Origin: JBAOHV01 sp037045265 | Lineage (GTDB): Bacteria; Actinomycetota; Acidimicrobiia; Acidimicrobiales; Microtrichaceae | Assembly: GCA_037045265.1 (NCBI GenBank) | Contig: JBAOHV010000035.1 | Span: forward strand, 1-64,000 | Length of the DNA: 64,000 nt | Reading direction: 5' to 3' | In this document: piece after piece, positions 20,319 to 29,384 of the stretch | Numbering within the stretch: the stretch's first letter is position 1 | How the letters are laid out: the number at the start of each line of letters is the position of its first letter | Notes under the pieces: model-generated | Told to the model about the DNA's origin: nothing | What the model saw: only the letters and a program-made list of their open reading frames with translations | Databases searched by the model: none | Program-made: the position numbers and the translations under genes

Positions 20319-21140
20319 GCCGGTGTCACCACACCCCGAGGGAACAGAGCCGACGCCGACGGGACCGCAGGCCCCCGAACCGCTGGCCGGGGAGCCGGCA
20401 GGGGAGCGGCTCCAGAAGGTGCTCGCCCGGGCCGGCCTGGGCAGCCGACGCGTCTGTGAGGAGTTGATCGAGGACGAGCGTGTAAGGGTCAACGGGACAA
20501 CAGCGGTGCTCGGCACCAGGGTCGACGTCGAGTCCGACGTAGTCGAGGTAGACGGAGTCCCCCTCGGGGTGCGGCCCGACCTCGTCCACTACCTGTTGAA
20601 CAAGCCGGCTGGCGTGGTGTGCACCGCCGAGGACACCCACGGACGTCCGACGGTGCTCGAGCTCGTTCCCGGCGAACCGCGTGTGTCCACCCCGTCGGGC
20701 GTCTCGACATGGACACCGAGGGCCTGCTGCTGCTCACCAACGACGGCACGCTGACGTTCCGTCTGACGCATCCGAGCTTCGGTGTCGACAAGGAGTACCT
20801 GGCAGAGGTCGCCTCGACCCCCGGCCGGGGTGCGCTGCGGCGGTTGCGTGACGGCGTCGAGCTCGACGACGGCATGACATCACCTGCGTCGGCGAGCTCG
20901 CCGGGGCCGAAGCTCATCAAGCTGGTCATCCACGAGGGACGCAACAGGCAGGTCCGCCGCATGTGCGACGCTGTCGGTCACCCCGTTCTGCGTCTGGTCA
21001 GGACGAGGATCGGTCCGCTGCGTGACACCGAGCTGGCGCCGGGGCAATGGAGGGCGTTGACCCTCGCCGAGATCAGGGCGCTCGAACGCTGCGTGAAGGT
21101 GCCTGGTACAGGTGCCGAAGGTGTCGACAGGGACCGCTAA
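20302..21140 (+). CDS. rluB: 23S rRNA pseudouridine synthase, RluB/RsuA family (one indel)
   Basis: Isomerises a uridine in 23S rRNA (position 2605 in the E. coli RluB group). After a Pro/Gly-rich leader of 35 residues comes an S4 RNA-binding domain (ERLQKVLARAGLGSRRVCEE), then LVHYLLNKPAGVVCTAED. The catalytic motif VGRLDMDTEGLLLLTNDG carries the nucleophilic Asp in GRLD. The C-terminal KLIKLVIHEGRNRQVRRM completes the family pattern. A missing base near 20,690, just before GRLD, shifts the frame. Placement after scpAB is a classic actinobacterial and firmicute arrangement. Confidence 0.92.
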
Positions 21141-21143
21141 CCT
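21138..21143 (+). promoter_or_regulatory. Leaderless -10 box of aroH (TAACCT)
   Basis: TANNNT box 7 nt before ATG 21151, overlapping the end of rluB. It suggests an internal leaderless promoter for the aromatic amino-acid genes. Confidence 0.5.
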
Positions 21144-21150
21144 CGCTCGG

Positions 21151-21519
21151 ATGTCGACGTCCGTTCTGGCCCTCCGGGGTGCGATCACGCTGGAGCGCGA
21201 CGAACGCGGTCATCTGATCGAACGTGTGACCCGTCTGCTGAGCGAGATGATCTCGCGCAACGCTGTGGAGCACGACGACCTGATCTCCATCCTCTTCACC
21301 GCAACCCCCGATGTGCATTCAGGGTTCCCCGTGGTCGCCGCGCGTGAGATGGGGCTGGGCGATGTCCCGCTCATGTGCGCCCAGGAGCTGGACATCGATG
21401 GTGCGATGCCCCTTTGTGTTCGGGTGATGATGCACTTCACCACGACGCGGCCCCGCGGAGAGCTGCGCCACGTCTACCTCGAGCAGGCTCGCGGTCTGCG
21501 CGACGACCTGCCCGAATGA
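21151..21519 (+). CDS. aroH: Chorismate mutase, AroH type
   Basis: Converts chorismate to prephenate. The 122-residue protein has the trimeric AroH fold signature: LALRGAITLERD (active-site Arg), ISILFTATPDVHSGFPVVAA, VPLMCAQELDIDGAMPLCVR and LRHVYLEQARGLR, with conserved Glu and Arg residues in place. ATG 21151 is chosen over upstream starts because it matches the family N-terminus and the -10 box. Its stop overlaps the tyrA start (ATGA), so the two steps from chorismate towards tyrosine are probably translated together. Confidence 0.93.
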   Translation: MSTSVLALRGAITLERDERGHLIERVTRLLSEMISRNAVEHDDLISILFTATPDVHSGFPVVAAREMGLGDVPLMCAQELDIDGAMPLCVRVMMHFTTTRPRGELRHVYLEQARGLRDDLPE

Positions 21520-22582
21520 GCGAGATTTCCGCCCGGCGGGCGACGGTCGTCGGCGCTGGCCTGATCGGCGGATCGCTCGGCGCTGCGCTCCGACTTCGGG
21601 GCTGGCACGTGAGCGTGTTCGACGAGGACCCCGATCGTGCCCGTCGCGGTGTGGAGTTGGGGGTCGCCGATCGTGTGGGCGTCGACGAGCTCGCCGAGGT
21701 CACCTTCGTGGCCGTCCCGGTCAGCGCGGTTCCGGCGGTGGCGCTCTCCGCTCTGGAACGGGGCGGAGTCGTCACCGACGTCGCCAGCGTCAAGGCGCCG
21801 ATAGTCGCTGCTGTCGACCATCCCAGGTTCGTCGGTGGTCACCCGATGGCGGGTTCCGAAGCAGTCGGTGTGGAGGGTGCACGGCCGGACCTGTTCGACG
21901 GGGCCGTGTGGGTGTTGACGCCGACCCCCACCACGGATCAGCACGCTCTGGCCATGGTCCATTCGCTGGTGCGCTCACTCGGAGCGGACGTGTTGACCCT
22001 TGATCCGGCCCAGCACGACCGGCTCGTGGCGACCGTCTCCCATGTTCCTCATCTGACCGCCGCTGCGCTGATGCGCCTTGCCGCGGCGCGCGCGGTGAGA
22101 GCGACCCCGCGCTGTTGCGCCTCGCTGCCGGTGGGTTCCGTGACATGACTCGGATCGCAGCTGGTGATCCAGCGATGTGGCTCGACGTCTGTGCCGAGAA
22201 CCGGCACGCGATAATCGACGTGATCGATGAGCTGATCGGGGCGTTGGGTGACATGCGAGACGTCGTCGACGCCGGTGACGTAGGTGCGCTCGAACGTCGC
22301 CTGCGCGGTGCCCAGGTCGCTCGCCGCTCGCTACCGGTCGGAGCGCCGCCGCCGGAGCAGTTGAGCGAGGTCAGGGTGCAGATCCCCGACCGACCCGGGG
22401 AGCTCGCCGCCGTCACGGCGCTGGCGACCGAGCTCGGCGTGAACGTATACGACGTCGAGGTGGCCCACAGCGCGGAGGAGTCCGGCGGGCGGTTGATCCT
22501 GGTGGTCGATTCCAGTCGGGCCGCGGAACTGCTCTGTGCTCTGGAGGACCGGGGCAGGTCCGCCTCGGCCCACGAGCTGTGA
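21516..22582 (+). CDS. tyrA: Prephenate dehydrogenase with C-terminal ACT domain (one indel)
   Basis: NAD(P)-dependent oxidative decarboxylation of prephenate in tyrosine synthesis. The N-terminal Rossmann motif is VVGAGLIGGSLGAALR, followed by TDVASVKAPI, FVGGHPMAGSE (catalytic His) and VSHVPHLTAAALMRLAA. After a missing base near 22,094 the helical domain resumes with RLAAGGFRDMTRIAAGDP. A C-terminal ACT-type segment (VRVQIPDRPGELAAVTALAT) implies allosteric feedback, probably by an aromatic amino acid. It overlaps aroH (4 bp) and aroA (4 bp). Confidence 0.93.
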
Positions 22583-23909
22583 CCGGTGTCCACTCGCGTG
22601 CCCCCGGGCCCGGCGAGTACCCCGACGAGTTGGAGATCGAGCCACTGTCGGCCCCGGTAGACGCGCTGGTCCGGGTGCCGGGCTCGAAGAGCATCACCAA
22701 TCGCGCCCTGGTCTGCGCCGGGCTCGCCACAGGTGAATCCGATCTGCACGGCGTGCTGTTCGCGGACGACACCGAGGCGATGCTCGGTGGGCTGCACGAG
22801 CTGGGGGTCGGGTTGACGGTCGACCGTGCCGGATCCCGAGTGGACGTGAGGGGTGTGGCGGGAACCCCACCGACTGCCGGCGCGGTCCTCGACGCCCGTC
22901 TCTCGGGCACCACCTCACGATTCCTCCTTCCGGTCGCTGCGCTCGGCCACGCGACGGTGGTGGTCGACGGCGATGACCCCTTGCGCCTGCGTCCGATGGG
23001 TGATCTTCTCGACGCGCTGGCAGGGCTCGGCGCCGCGGTCGACCCGTTGGGGAGTCCAGGGCATCTTCCTGTCCGGCTCGGAGCGGACGGTCTCTCCGGC
23101 GGCCAGGTGGTTCTCCGTGGAGACGTCAGCAGCCAGTTCCTCTCGGGCCTGCTGCTCGCGGCCCCCTGCATGGTCGATGGTCTGCGTGTGGGCCTGGAAG
23201 GTCCGCTGGTGTCGGTGCCATATGTCCGCATGACCCTGACCGTGATGGCGGAGTTCGGAGCGAGATGGCGCTGGGATGACGATGTGATATCCGTCGAGCC
23301 CGGTGGCTACCGGTCGGTCGACCGCTATGTGATCGAACCCGGACCGCGTCGGCCGCGACGTACTTCTTCGCCGCCGCGGCGATCACTGAGGGCCGGGTGC
23401 GTGTCGACGGGCTCGGCCCGGACTCGCTCCAGGGTGACGTCGCGTTCGTCGACGTCCTCGAGGCCATGGGCGCACACGTCGAGCGCGGCACCGACTACAT
23501 CCAGGTGACCGGCACCGGTGAGCTCCGCGGCGTGGATGTCGATCTTGGCGACATCTCCGACACCGCCCAGACACTCGCAGTGGTGGCCCCGTACGCCGAC
23601 TCGCCGACGACGATCCGCGGCATCGGCTTCATCCGCGGCAAGGAGACCGATCGGATAGCCGCGGTGGTGACCGAGCTGCGGGCCTGCGGCATAAACGCCG
23701 ATGAGCTCGCCGACGGCATGCGCATACATCCGGGCGAGCCCCGTCCGGCGACCGTGCACACGTACCACGACCATCGGATGGCGATGAGCTTCGCTGTGCT
23801 GGGACTGCGTGCGCCCGGTGTGACCATCGCCGATCCGGGCTGTGTGGCCAAGACCTTCCCGACGTTCTGGCAGGTCCTGGAAGCGCTGCGCGGGTCTTCG
23901 AGGCCGTAG
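22579..23909 (+). CDS. aroA: 5-enolpyruvylshikimate-3-phosphate synthase (one indel)
   Basis: Transfers enolpyruvate from PEP to shikimate-3-phosphate. Conserved sites are VPGSKSITNRALVCAGLA (PEP and shikimate contacts), LSGTTSRFLLPVAAL, LRLRPMGDLLDAL, DVSSQFLSGLLLAAP, FIRGKETDRIAAVVTEL and TYHDHRMAMSFAVLGLR. The sequence TTSR occupies the position of the GNAGTA/T loop. A missing base near 23,344 shifts the second half. Length is about 443 residues. GTG 22579 overlaps the tyrA stop, so aroH-tyrA-aroA are translationally coupled. Confidence 0.94.
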
Positions 23910-23960
23910 CCTGCAACAGCGGAAGCGGCCGATCGGCCCTCACCGGAAAGGACGACATCG

Positions 23961-24602
23961 GTGCGCGTGATCGCGATCGACGGGCCGGCTGGATCCGGCA
24001 AATCAACGGTCGGGCGTCAGCTTGCCGCGCGGCTGGAGCTGACGTATCTGGACACCGGGGCGATGTACCGGGCGGTCACCTTCGCTGCGATGCGCCGCGG
24101 CGTCGATCCCTCCGATGAGGGCCCGGTGGCTGTGGTGGCCCGCGACATGGATCTGTCGGTGGACGAGTCCGGGGTCATGGTCGACGGCGTCGACGCGACG
24201 CTCGAGATCCGTGGGTCCGAGGTGTCTCGGGCGGTCAGCCAGGTCGCGGCCAACCCTGGGGTCCGCGAGGAGATGCGCACCCGGCAGCGTGTGTGGGCCG
24301 CCGAACACGGCGGTGGTGTGATCGAGGGTCGCGACATCGGCTCTGTCGTGTTCCCCGAGGCGGTGCTGAAGGTCTACCTGACCGCCGATCCTGAGGTGAG
24401 GGCGGCCCGTCGGGCGAAGGAGCTCACCGACGCCGACTACGACCAGGTCGCGGCCGACATCGCCGCGCGCGACGCCCAGGATTCCTCACGTGCCGACAGC
24501 CCGTTGGTCGAGCCGGATGGCGCTGTGACAGTCGACACGACCGGTCTCGGCATCGCTGCGGTCGTCGAGCTGATCGCAGGGCTGGTCGAGGAGCGTTCGT
24601 GA
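23961..24602 (+). CDS. cmk: Cytidylate kinase
   Basis: Phosphorylates CMP and dCMP. The P-loop IAIDGPAGSGKSTVGRQLA, the acceptor site YLDTGAMYRAVTF and the segment VIEGRDIGSVVFPEA are diagnostic, and the lid region RRAKELTDADYDQV and DSSRADSPL follow. Length 213 residues, typical. The GTG start at 23961 begins 51 bp after aroA, and the stop overlaps plsC by 4 bp (GTGA). Confidence 0.96.
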   Translation: MRVIAIDGPAGSGKSTVGRQLAARLELTYLDTGAMYRAVTFAAMRRGVDPSDEGPVAVVARDMDLSVDESGVMVDGVDATLEIRGSEVSRAVSQVAANPGVREEMRTRQRVWAAEHGGGVIEGRDIGSVVFPEAVLKVYLTADPEVRAARRAKELTDADYDQVAADIAARDAQDSSRADSPLVEPDGAVTVDTTGLGIAAVVELIAGLVEERS

Positions 24603-25300
24603 ACGACGCTCCGGTGCCGACCGCCGGTTCATCCGGCTCGGTTCCCAGGCACGTCGTCCACCCGATGTCCCTGGCCCAGAGGCTCTGCTACCGAACCGTC
24701 AGGTTCATGCTCGAGGTCTGGTGCCGGGTGTTCTGGAGGATGGAGGTCGTCGGCCGCGACCGATTGCCTGGGTCGGGACCGTTCGTCCTGTCCCCGGTGC
24801 ACCGTTCCTTCATCGACTTCGCCGTGACCGGCGCAGCGATACCGCGGATCATGCGCTTCATGGGTAAGGACGATCTCTGGGAAGTCGCGCCGCTCGGCTG
24901 GTTCCTCGACCAGATGGGTGCCTTCCCGGTACATCGGGAGAAGGTCGACCGTCCGGCTCTGCGCAACTGCGAAGAAGCGCTGCAGCTCGGTGATCCGGTG
25001 GTGATGTTCCCCGAAGGCAGACGTGAGAACGGTCCGCTCGTCCAGGAGCTCCACGAAGGGCCCGCCTGGTTGGCTTGTCGGCACCGGATCCCGGTGGTGC
25101 CCGTTGCGCTCGGACGGACGGACCGGGCGTTGCCGCTCGGAGCGAAGCTGCCCCGACCGGTGAAGATCCGCGTCCTCATCGGCGAGCCCATCTACCCGGA
25201 TGTGCCGGTGAGCGGAAGGGTCCCCACGGGCGCGGTCCATGGCCTGACCGACGATCTCCGAGCAGAGATCCAACGCCTCTACGACGTCGCCAACCGCTGA
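24599..25300 (+). CDS. plsC: 1-acyl-sn-glycerol-3-phosphate acyltransferase family protein
   Basis: Predicted to acylate lysophosphatidic acid in phospholipid synthesis at the membrane. It has the acyltransferase motifs HRSFIDFA (HX4D catalytic pair), RFMGKDDLW, GAFPVHREKVDRPALRNCEE and MFPEGRRENG, followed by VPVALGRTDRALP. Length 233 residues. GTG 24599 overlaps the cmk stop. In actinobacteria cmk, plsC and der often cluster, as here. Its 3-prime end overlaps the converging pseudokinase-like gene by 22 bp. Confidence 0.9.
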   Translation: MNDAPVPTAGSSGSVPRHVVHPMSLAQRLCYRTVRFMLEVWCRVFWRMEVVGRDRLPGSGPFVLSPVHRSFIDFAVTGAAIPRIMRFMGKDDLWEVAPLGWFLDQMGAFPVHREKVDRPALRNCEEALQLGDPVVMFPEGRRENGPLVQELHEGPAWLACRHRIPVVPVALGRTDRALPLGAKLPRPVKIRVLIGEPIYPDVPVSGRVPTGAVHGLTDDLRAEIQRLYDVANR

Positions 25301-25947
25301 ACGGCCGACCCCGACGGCGTCGAGGAGTCACGTCCGAGACCCTCGTCGCTGGTCGCCTGGTCCCACCATCGGGGAGTAAGCAGCAGCACGACGAGCGTGA
25401 CGGCTATCAACGCTGCCATCGCGATCGCCAGCACGAGGCTGCGACGACGCCTTGCTCGTAGGCGATGGGGCGGCGGGCCGGGCGACGCAGAGCCCGCGAA
25501 CCGCTCCAGCGGGGCCCTCCAATCGGCGGCGTCGGGCCATTGACCTGGCGAGTCGGCGCACGACCTGGCCACGAGCGAGACCAGCTCGTCGTTCAGAGCG
25601 GAGCGCAGGTGCGGCTCGAACGCGTCCTCACTCCCACGTGGGGGGCGACCGACGAGCAGCAGGAAGAAGAGCTTGCCGACGTCGGCTCCCAGCTGGTCAG
25701 GCTCCCAACCGCTGGAGTCGCTGCCGACGCTGGGCCCAGTCCCGCCAGGATCGATCGTGGCCATGTGGATGGCTCCGTGCTCATCGAGCTCGACCCGGTC
25801 GGACCCCAGCGCGGACAGCGCGAATCTGTGCGGTGTGTGAAGCACCTCATCGACCACTGCGAGCATGATCGCTGCTGCCCGACGGGGACGCAGCGGGGCC
25901 TGCGACGCCGCAAGGTGGGCGAGGGTCTGGCGCCGCGCACCGGTCAC
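25279..25947 (-). CDS. Membrane-anchored protein resembling a kinase C-lobe (pseudokinase-like)
   Basis: No confident family. The 222-residue protein has a cytoplasmic region and one transmembrane helix near the C-terminus (SLVLAIAMAALIAVTLVVLLL) followed by a short exterior tail. The order of elements resembles the C-lobe of bacterial Ser/Thr kinases: a helix (AAAIMLAVVDEVLHTPHRF), then VELDEHGAIHMATID where LDxxGxVxLxDFG would sit, then ADVGKLFFLLLVGRPP matching ADV-x-LG-x-L-x-LL-x-GRxP, then a Trp/Pro segment. The N-lobe, HRD and DFG residues are absent. If correct it is a non-catalytic adaptor. GTG 25947 overlaps the stop of the CopD-like gene (GTGA). Confidence 0.6.
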   Translation of the reverse strand: MTGARRQTLAHLAASQAPLRPRRAAAIMLAVVDEVLHTPHRFALSALGSDRVELDEHGAIHMATIDPGGTGPSVGSDSSGWEPDQLGADVGKLFFLLLVGRPPRGSEDAFEPHLRSALNDELVSLVARSCADSPGQWPDAADWRAPLERFAGSASPGPPPHRLRARRRRSLVLAIAMAALIAVTLVVLLLTPRWWDQATSDEGLGRDSSTPSGSAVQRLATS

Positions 25948-26334
25948 GGCACGTAGGTGACGAGGAACCCCAGGTACATGGCCGCGACGGCGAATATCGA
26001 TGACATGGCGCCACCAGCGGCGAGCAAGGCCTTGTTGCCGCTCGCGAACTGGTGCATCGCTGCACCGACGCCTGACAGCAGCACCGCTAGCACCTTGAGC
26101 TCGATCCAAGGGTGACGCAGGTCGTCGAGTGGCAGGGCGAAGATGTTCCACAAGCCGGTCAGGACCGCCACGGTGAACGCCGGCCAGGCCAGGCGGTTGT
26201 ACGCTCTTCCGACCTTTCGCGCCGGCGTCGTTGCCGAGCTGGCGCACCGTCGGGAGGAGTGCGACGAGCACGATCTGTCCGCCGACCCAGATGGACGCCG
26301 CCAGGACGTGGAGGAATAGTCGGAACGCTGCCAT
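25944..26334 (-). CDS. CopD-like integral membrane protein (one indel)
   Basis: Small four-helix membrane protein. The N-terminus AFRLFLHVLAASIWVGGQIV is the typical first helix of CopD/YckC-type proteins, with its conserved His and Trp. After an extra base near 26,222 it resumes as RKVGRAYNRLAWPAFTVAVL, WIELKVLAVLLSGVGAAMHQ and SSIFAVAAMYLGFLVTYVP. About 130 residues. The role is unknown; relatives have been linked to copper handling or have no assigned function. It is upstream of, and overlaps, the pseudokinase-like gene, so the two are probably co-translated. Confidence 0.72.
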
Positions 26335-26346
26335 CGTGACAGCTTG

Positions 26347-27444
26347 TCAGGCCAGGTCGCCGAGCACGGAACTGGCCGACATGGACCGGTCGTTCACCGA
26401 TGCCCGATCACCTGGATCCCCACCTAGGCCGAAGGCCCCGAGCACGTCGATCGCCGCCAGCAGATCTCGCAGGTTGCGCGGCGGGGGGAAGTACTCCTCC
26501 TCGTCGGTGATGCGTACTTCTTTGACTCCCCGGAGCGGAGCAAGTCGTTCGATGACCGACTCGACCAGCTCTTCGGGGGCCGATGCACCGGCTGTCACCC
26601 CGACGGTTCCGGACAGGTCCTCGGGGAGCTCGGCGGGATCGTTGATCCGGTAGACGCGGCTACAACCCGCACGCCGGGCCAGCTTCTCGAGCGCGACCGT
26701 GTTCGACGAGTTGGCGGAGCCGATCACGACGACGGCATCGCAACGCTCGGCGATCTCCATGAGAGCGGTCTGACGGTTGGTCGTGGCGAAGCACAGGTCG
26801 GAGCGCCCAGGCATCCACAGCTCTGGAAAGCGGTCCTTGGTGGCGTCTGCCACCTCGGCCCAGTCCAGGTGCGACAGCGTGGTCTGTGCGAGGAGTGCTA
26901 CGGGGGTCTCGAACTCGGGCAGGGCCTGCACCTCGTCGAGCGACTCGACCCGATGTACTGCATCCGGGGCGACCGCCATGGTGCCCACCGCCTCTTCGTG
27001 ACCTTCGTGGCCGACGTAGACGATCGAGTAGCCCTTCCCGGCGCGCACCTTCACCTCGTGGTGGACCTTCGTCACGAGTGGGCACACTGCGTCCACGACC
27101 AACCCGCCGCGTTCGCGGGCTGCCTGCACCACCTCGGGGGCGGAACCGTGCGCGGAGAGCATGATCGGACGGCCCTCTGGAACCTCGGAGATGTCATCGA
27201 CGAAGACGACGCCGAGATCCTCGAATCGCCTCACCACCCGCTGGTTGTGGACGATCTCGTGGTAGCAGTAGACGGGAGGTTCGAAGGCTCTGACCATCCA
27301 TGCCAGGGCCTTGATGGCCATCTCGACGCCGGCGCAGAAGCCCCTGGGCGCCGCCAGCAGAACCTCGTCGACAGCCGAGGACGACTGTTCGGGTGACTCG
27401 GGTGAATCGGGCCCTTCGGGAGCGTTGACGTCGGTGTCGGACAC
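26347..27444 (-). CDS. ispH: 4-hydroxy-3-methylbut-2-enyl diphosphate reductase
   Basis: Last enzyme of the MEP isoprenoid pathway; it reduces HMBPP to IPP and DMAPP using a [4Fe-4S] cluster. The three cluster Cys are in RGFCAGVEMAI, VDAVCPLVTKVH and RSDLCFATTNRQ. Other conserved segments are YCYHEIVHNQRVV, SAHGSAP, HEGHEEAVGTM and VIGSANSSNT. The GTG at 27444 (VSDTDVN) is chosen because a TAGGCT box lies 7 nt upstream, although an SD-like GGAGGG falls in that gap. The protein extends about 50 residues beyond the core at its C-terminus. It is divergent from der. Confidence 0.95.
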   Translation of the reverse strand: MSDTDVNAPEGPDSPESPEQSSSAVDEVLLAAPRGFCAGVEMAIKALAWMVRAFEPPVYCYHEIVHNQRVVRRFEDLGVVFVDDISEVPEGRPIMLSAHGSAPEVVQAARERGGLVVDAVCPLVTKVHHEVKVRAGKGYSIVYVGHEGHEEAVGTMAVAPDAVHRVESLDEVQALPEFETPVALLAQTTLSHLDWAEVADATKDRFPELWMPGRSDLCFATTNRQTALMEIAERCDAVVVIGSANSSNTVALEKLARRAGCSRVYRINDPAELPEDLSGTVGVTAGASAPEELVESVIERLAPLRGVKEVRITDEEEYFPPPRNLRDLLAAIDVLGAFGLGGDPGDRASVNDRSMSASSVLGDLA

Positions 27445-27451
27445 GCCCTCC

Positions 27452-27457
27452 AGCCTA
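27452..27457 (-). promoter_or_regulatory. Leaderless -10 box of ispH (TAGGCT)
   Basis: TANNNT box 7 nt before the GTG start at 27444 on the minus strand. Confidence 0.5.
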
Positions 27458-27588
27458 TGGCCGGCTGGCCACCGCACCGGGTCAGAGTCCGGTCGTGGTC
27501 GGGATCGACCGTGCTCGTCATGACGCCGGCGGTACGGGCCGGACGTCAACGCGGCGTACGATTGTCCGTCCACAGGAACGGAGTGCCG

Positions 27589-28923
27589 ATGACCACCCCC
27601 GAAGCGCTACCCCTCGTGGCGATCGTCGGGCGCCCCAACGTCGGGAAGTCCACCTTGATGAACCGGATCGTCGGCCGGCGGGTCGCGATCGTCGAGGAGA
27701 AGCCCGGTGTCACCCGCGACCGCAAGGAGGTCGAGGCCGAATGGCAGGGCCGCGAGTTCCGTCTGGTCGACACCGGCGGTTGGATGGCCGGTGGAGATGC
27801 GCTCGACAAGAAGGTCAGCCGCCAGTCCGAACAGGCAATAGAGGATGCCGACGTCGTGCTCATGGTGCTCGACGCGACCGTCGGGCTGACCGACGAGGAT
27901 GCTCGGGTTGCCCAGCTGCTGCGTGCTGTGGACGCTCCTGTGCTCGTTGTGGCGAACAAGGTCGATGACAGCGGGCGTGAGGCGCTGATCTGGGAGCTGC
28001 TGGGTCTGGGGCTGGGCGACCCGTTCGCGATCTCGGCGCTGCACGGTCGGGGCACCGGTGACCTTCTCGACCATGTGATGGGCATGCTCCCCGAAGAGGT
28101 GGATGAAGCTGATGAGGACGAAACCGGCCCCAGGGACGCCGCTGGTGACGCGGTGCTGTGTTCGGTGGCCCTCGTCGGGCGTCCCAACGTCGGCAAGTCG
28201 ACGCTGTTCAACCGTCTGATCGGCGACGACCGCTCGGTGGTGCACGACATGCCGGGCACGACCCGCGACTCGGTCGACACAGTGGTGGACACCGAAGCCG
28301 GTCGCATCCGGTTCATCGACACCGCGGGCATGCGCCGCAAGTCCCGTATCGACGAGGGGACCGAGTACTTCTCGATGGTCCGTGCGCTGCGCTCGGTCGA
28401 CGAGGCCGACGTCGCACTCCTGGTGATCGATGCGACCGAGGGAGTCACTCATCAGGACCAGCGCCTGGCCGAGCGTGTCGACGGCGCCGGTTGTCCGATC
28501 ATCGTGGTGCTGAACAAGTGGGAGCTGCTCGACGAGGACGCCCGCAAGGACGTCATGTACCAGATGGGCCGCAAGCTGCACTTCCTGGGTGACGCCGCTG
28601 TACTTCGTGTCTCGGCGCTGACCGGCAGGGGAGTGCACCGCCTGCTGCCCGCCCTCGACGAGGCGATCTCGCAGTACCAGACCCGTGTGCCGACCAGGAA
28701 GGTCAACGACCTGGTGCGACGGGCACAGCAGGCGCAGCCCGCCCCTCACGGCGCGCGGATCCTCTACGCGACTCAGGGCGCCACCGACCCGCCGACGTTC
28801 ACCTTGTTCACCAACAAGGACGTCCCGGCCAGCTACCTGCGCTACATCGAACGACAGATCCAGAACGAGTTCGGTCTCGGCTCGACGCCCGTGAAGCTGC
28901 GGGTTCGCCGTCGGGCCGACTGA
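27589..28923 (+). CDS. der: Ribosome-assembly GTPase Der/EngA
   Basis: Tandem GTPase for 50S subunit maturation. The first G domain has VGRPNVGKSTLMNRIV (G1), DTGG (G3) and NKVD (G4). The second has VGRPNVGKSTLFNRLI, DTAG and NKWE. The C-terminal KH-like domain ends FGLGSTPVKLRVRRR. Length 444 residues. ATG 27589 gives MTTPEALPLVAIVGRPN with a GGAACGGAG ribosome-binding site; an upstream TACGAT (27557-27562) could be its -10. The ispH/der divergent arrangement is common in actinobacteria. Confidence 0.96.
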   Translation: MTTPEALPLVAIVGRPNVGKSTLMNRIVGRRVAIVEEKPGVTRDRKEVEAEWQGREFRLVDTGGWMAGGDALDKKVSRQSEQAIEDADVVLMVLDATVGLTDEDARVAQLLRAVDAPVLVVANKVDDSGREALIWELLGLGLGDPFAISALHGRGTGDLLDHVMGMLPEEVDEADEDETGPRDAAGDAVLCSVALVGRPNVGKSTLFNRLIGDDRSVVHDMPGTTRDSVDTVVDTEAGRIRFIDTAGMRRKSRIDEGTEYFSMVRALRSVDEADVALLVIDATEGVTHQDQRLAERVDGAGCPIIVVLNKWELLDEDARKDVMYQMGRKLHFLGDAAVLRVSALTGRGVHRLLPALDEAISQYQTRVPTRKVNDLVRRAQQAQPAPHGARILYATQGATDPPTFTLFTNKDVPASYLRYIERQIQNEFGLGSTPVKLRVRRRAD

Positions 28924-28988
28924 TACCTACGCTGACGCCGGGCCGGACGACCTTGGGTCGGCAACCCGCCCAGGACCAGGAGGAACAC

Positions 28989-29384
28989 GTGAGCGACGTC
29001 CGCAGTGAGATCGAGGCACGGGGCAAGCCCCAGCTCGGAGCGACCGAGACGGTTGGCGAATTGAGCATCACCGACGAGGTGGAGGGTTCAGGCGACGAGG
29101 TGACCACCGGCGCAACCGTCACCGCCCACTACGTAGGGGTGTCTGCATCGACCGGATCGCAGTTCGACGCATCATGGGACCGCGGCGCGCCGATCAGCTT
29201 CCCGTTGGACGGTGTCATCCAGGGCTGGAGCCAGGGCCTGCTCGGTATGAAGGTCGGCGGCCGGCGAACGCTGGTGATCCCAGGTCACATGGCCTACGGC
29301 GCACATCCGCCCCCGGGCGCAGGCATCGCTCCCGACGAGACGCTCGTGTTCACCGTCGACCTGGTCGACGTGAGCTGGCGATGA
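28989..29384 (+). CDS. FKBP-type peptidyl-prolyl isomerase, cytoplasmic
   Basis: Catalyses cis-trans isomerisation of prolyl bonds. It has the FKBP core GATVTAHYVGVSASTGSQFD, DGVIQGWSQGLLGMKVGGRR and LVIPGHMAYGAHPPPGAGI, with the aromatic pocket residues conserved (Tyr in HYVG, Trp in QGWSQG and the terminal VFTVDLVDV). There is no signal peptide, so it is cytoplasmic. GTG 28989 has a near-perfect AGGAGGAA Shine-Dalgarno at 28977-28984. The gene overlaps the next FKBP by 4 bp. Confidence 0.92.
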   Translation: MSDVRSEIEARGKPQLGATETVGELSITDEVEGSGDEVTTGATVTAHYVGVSASTGSQFDASWDRGAPISFPLDGVIQGWSQGLLGMKVGGRRTLVIPGHMAYGAHPPPGAGIAPDETLVFTVDLVDVSWR

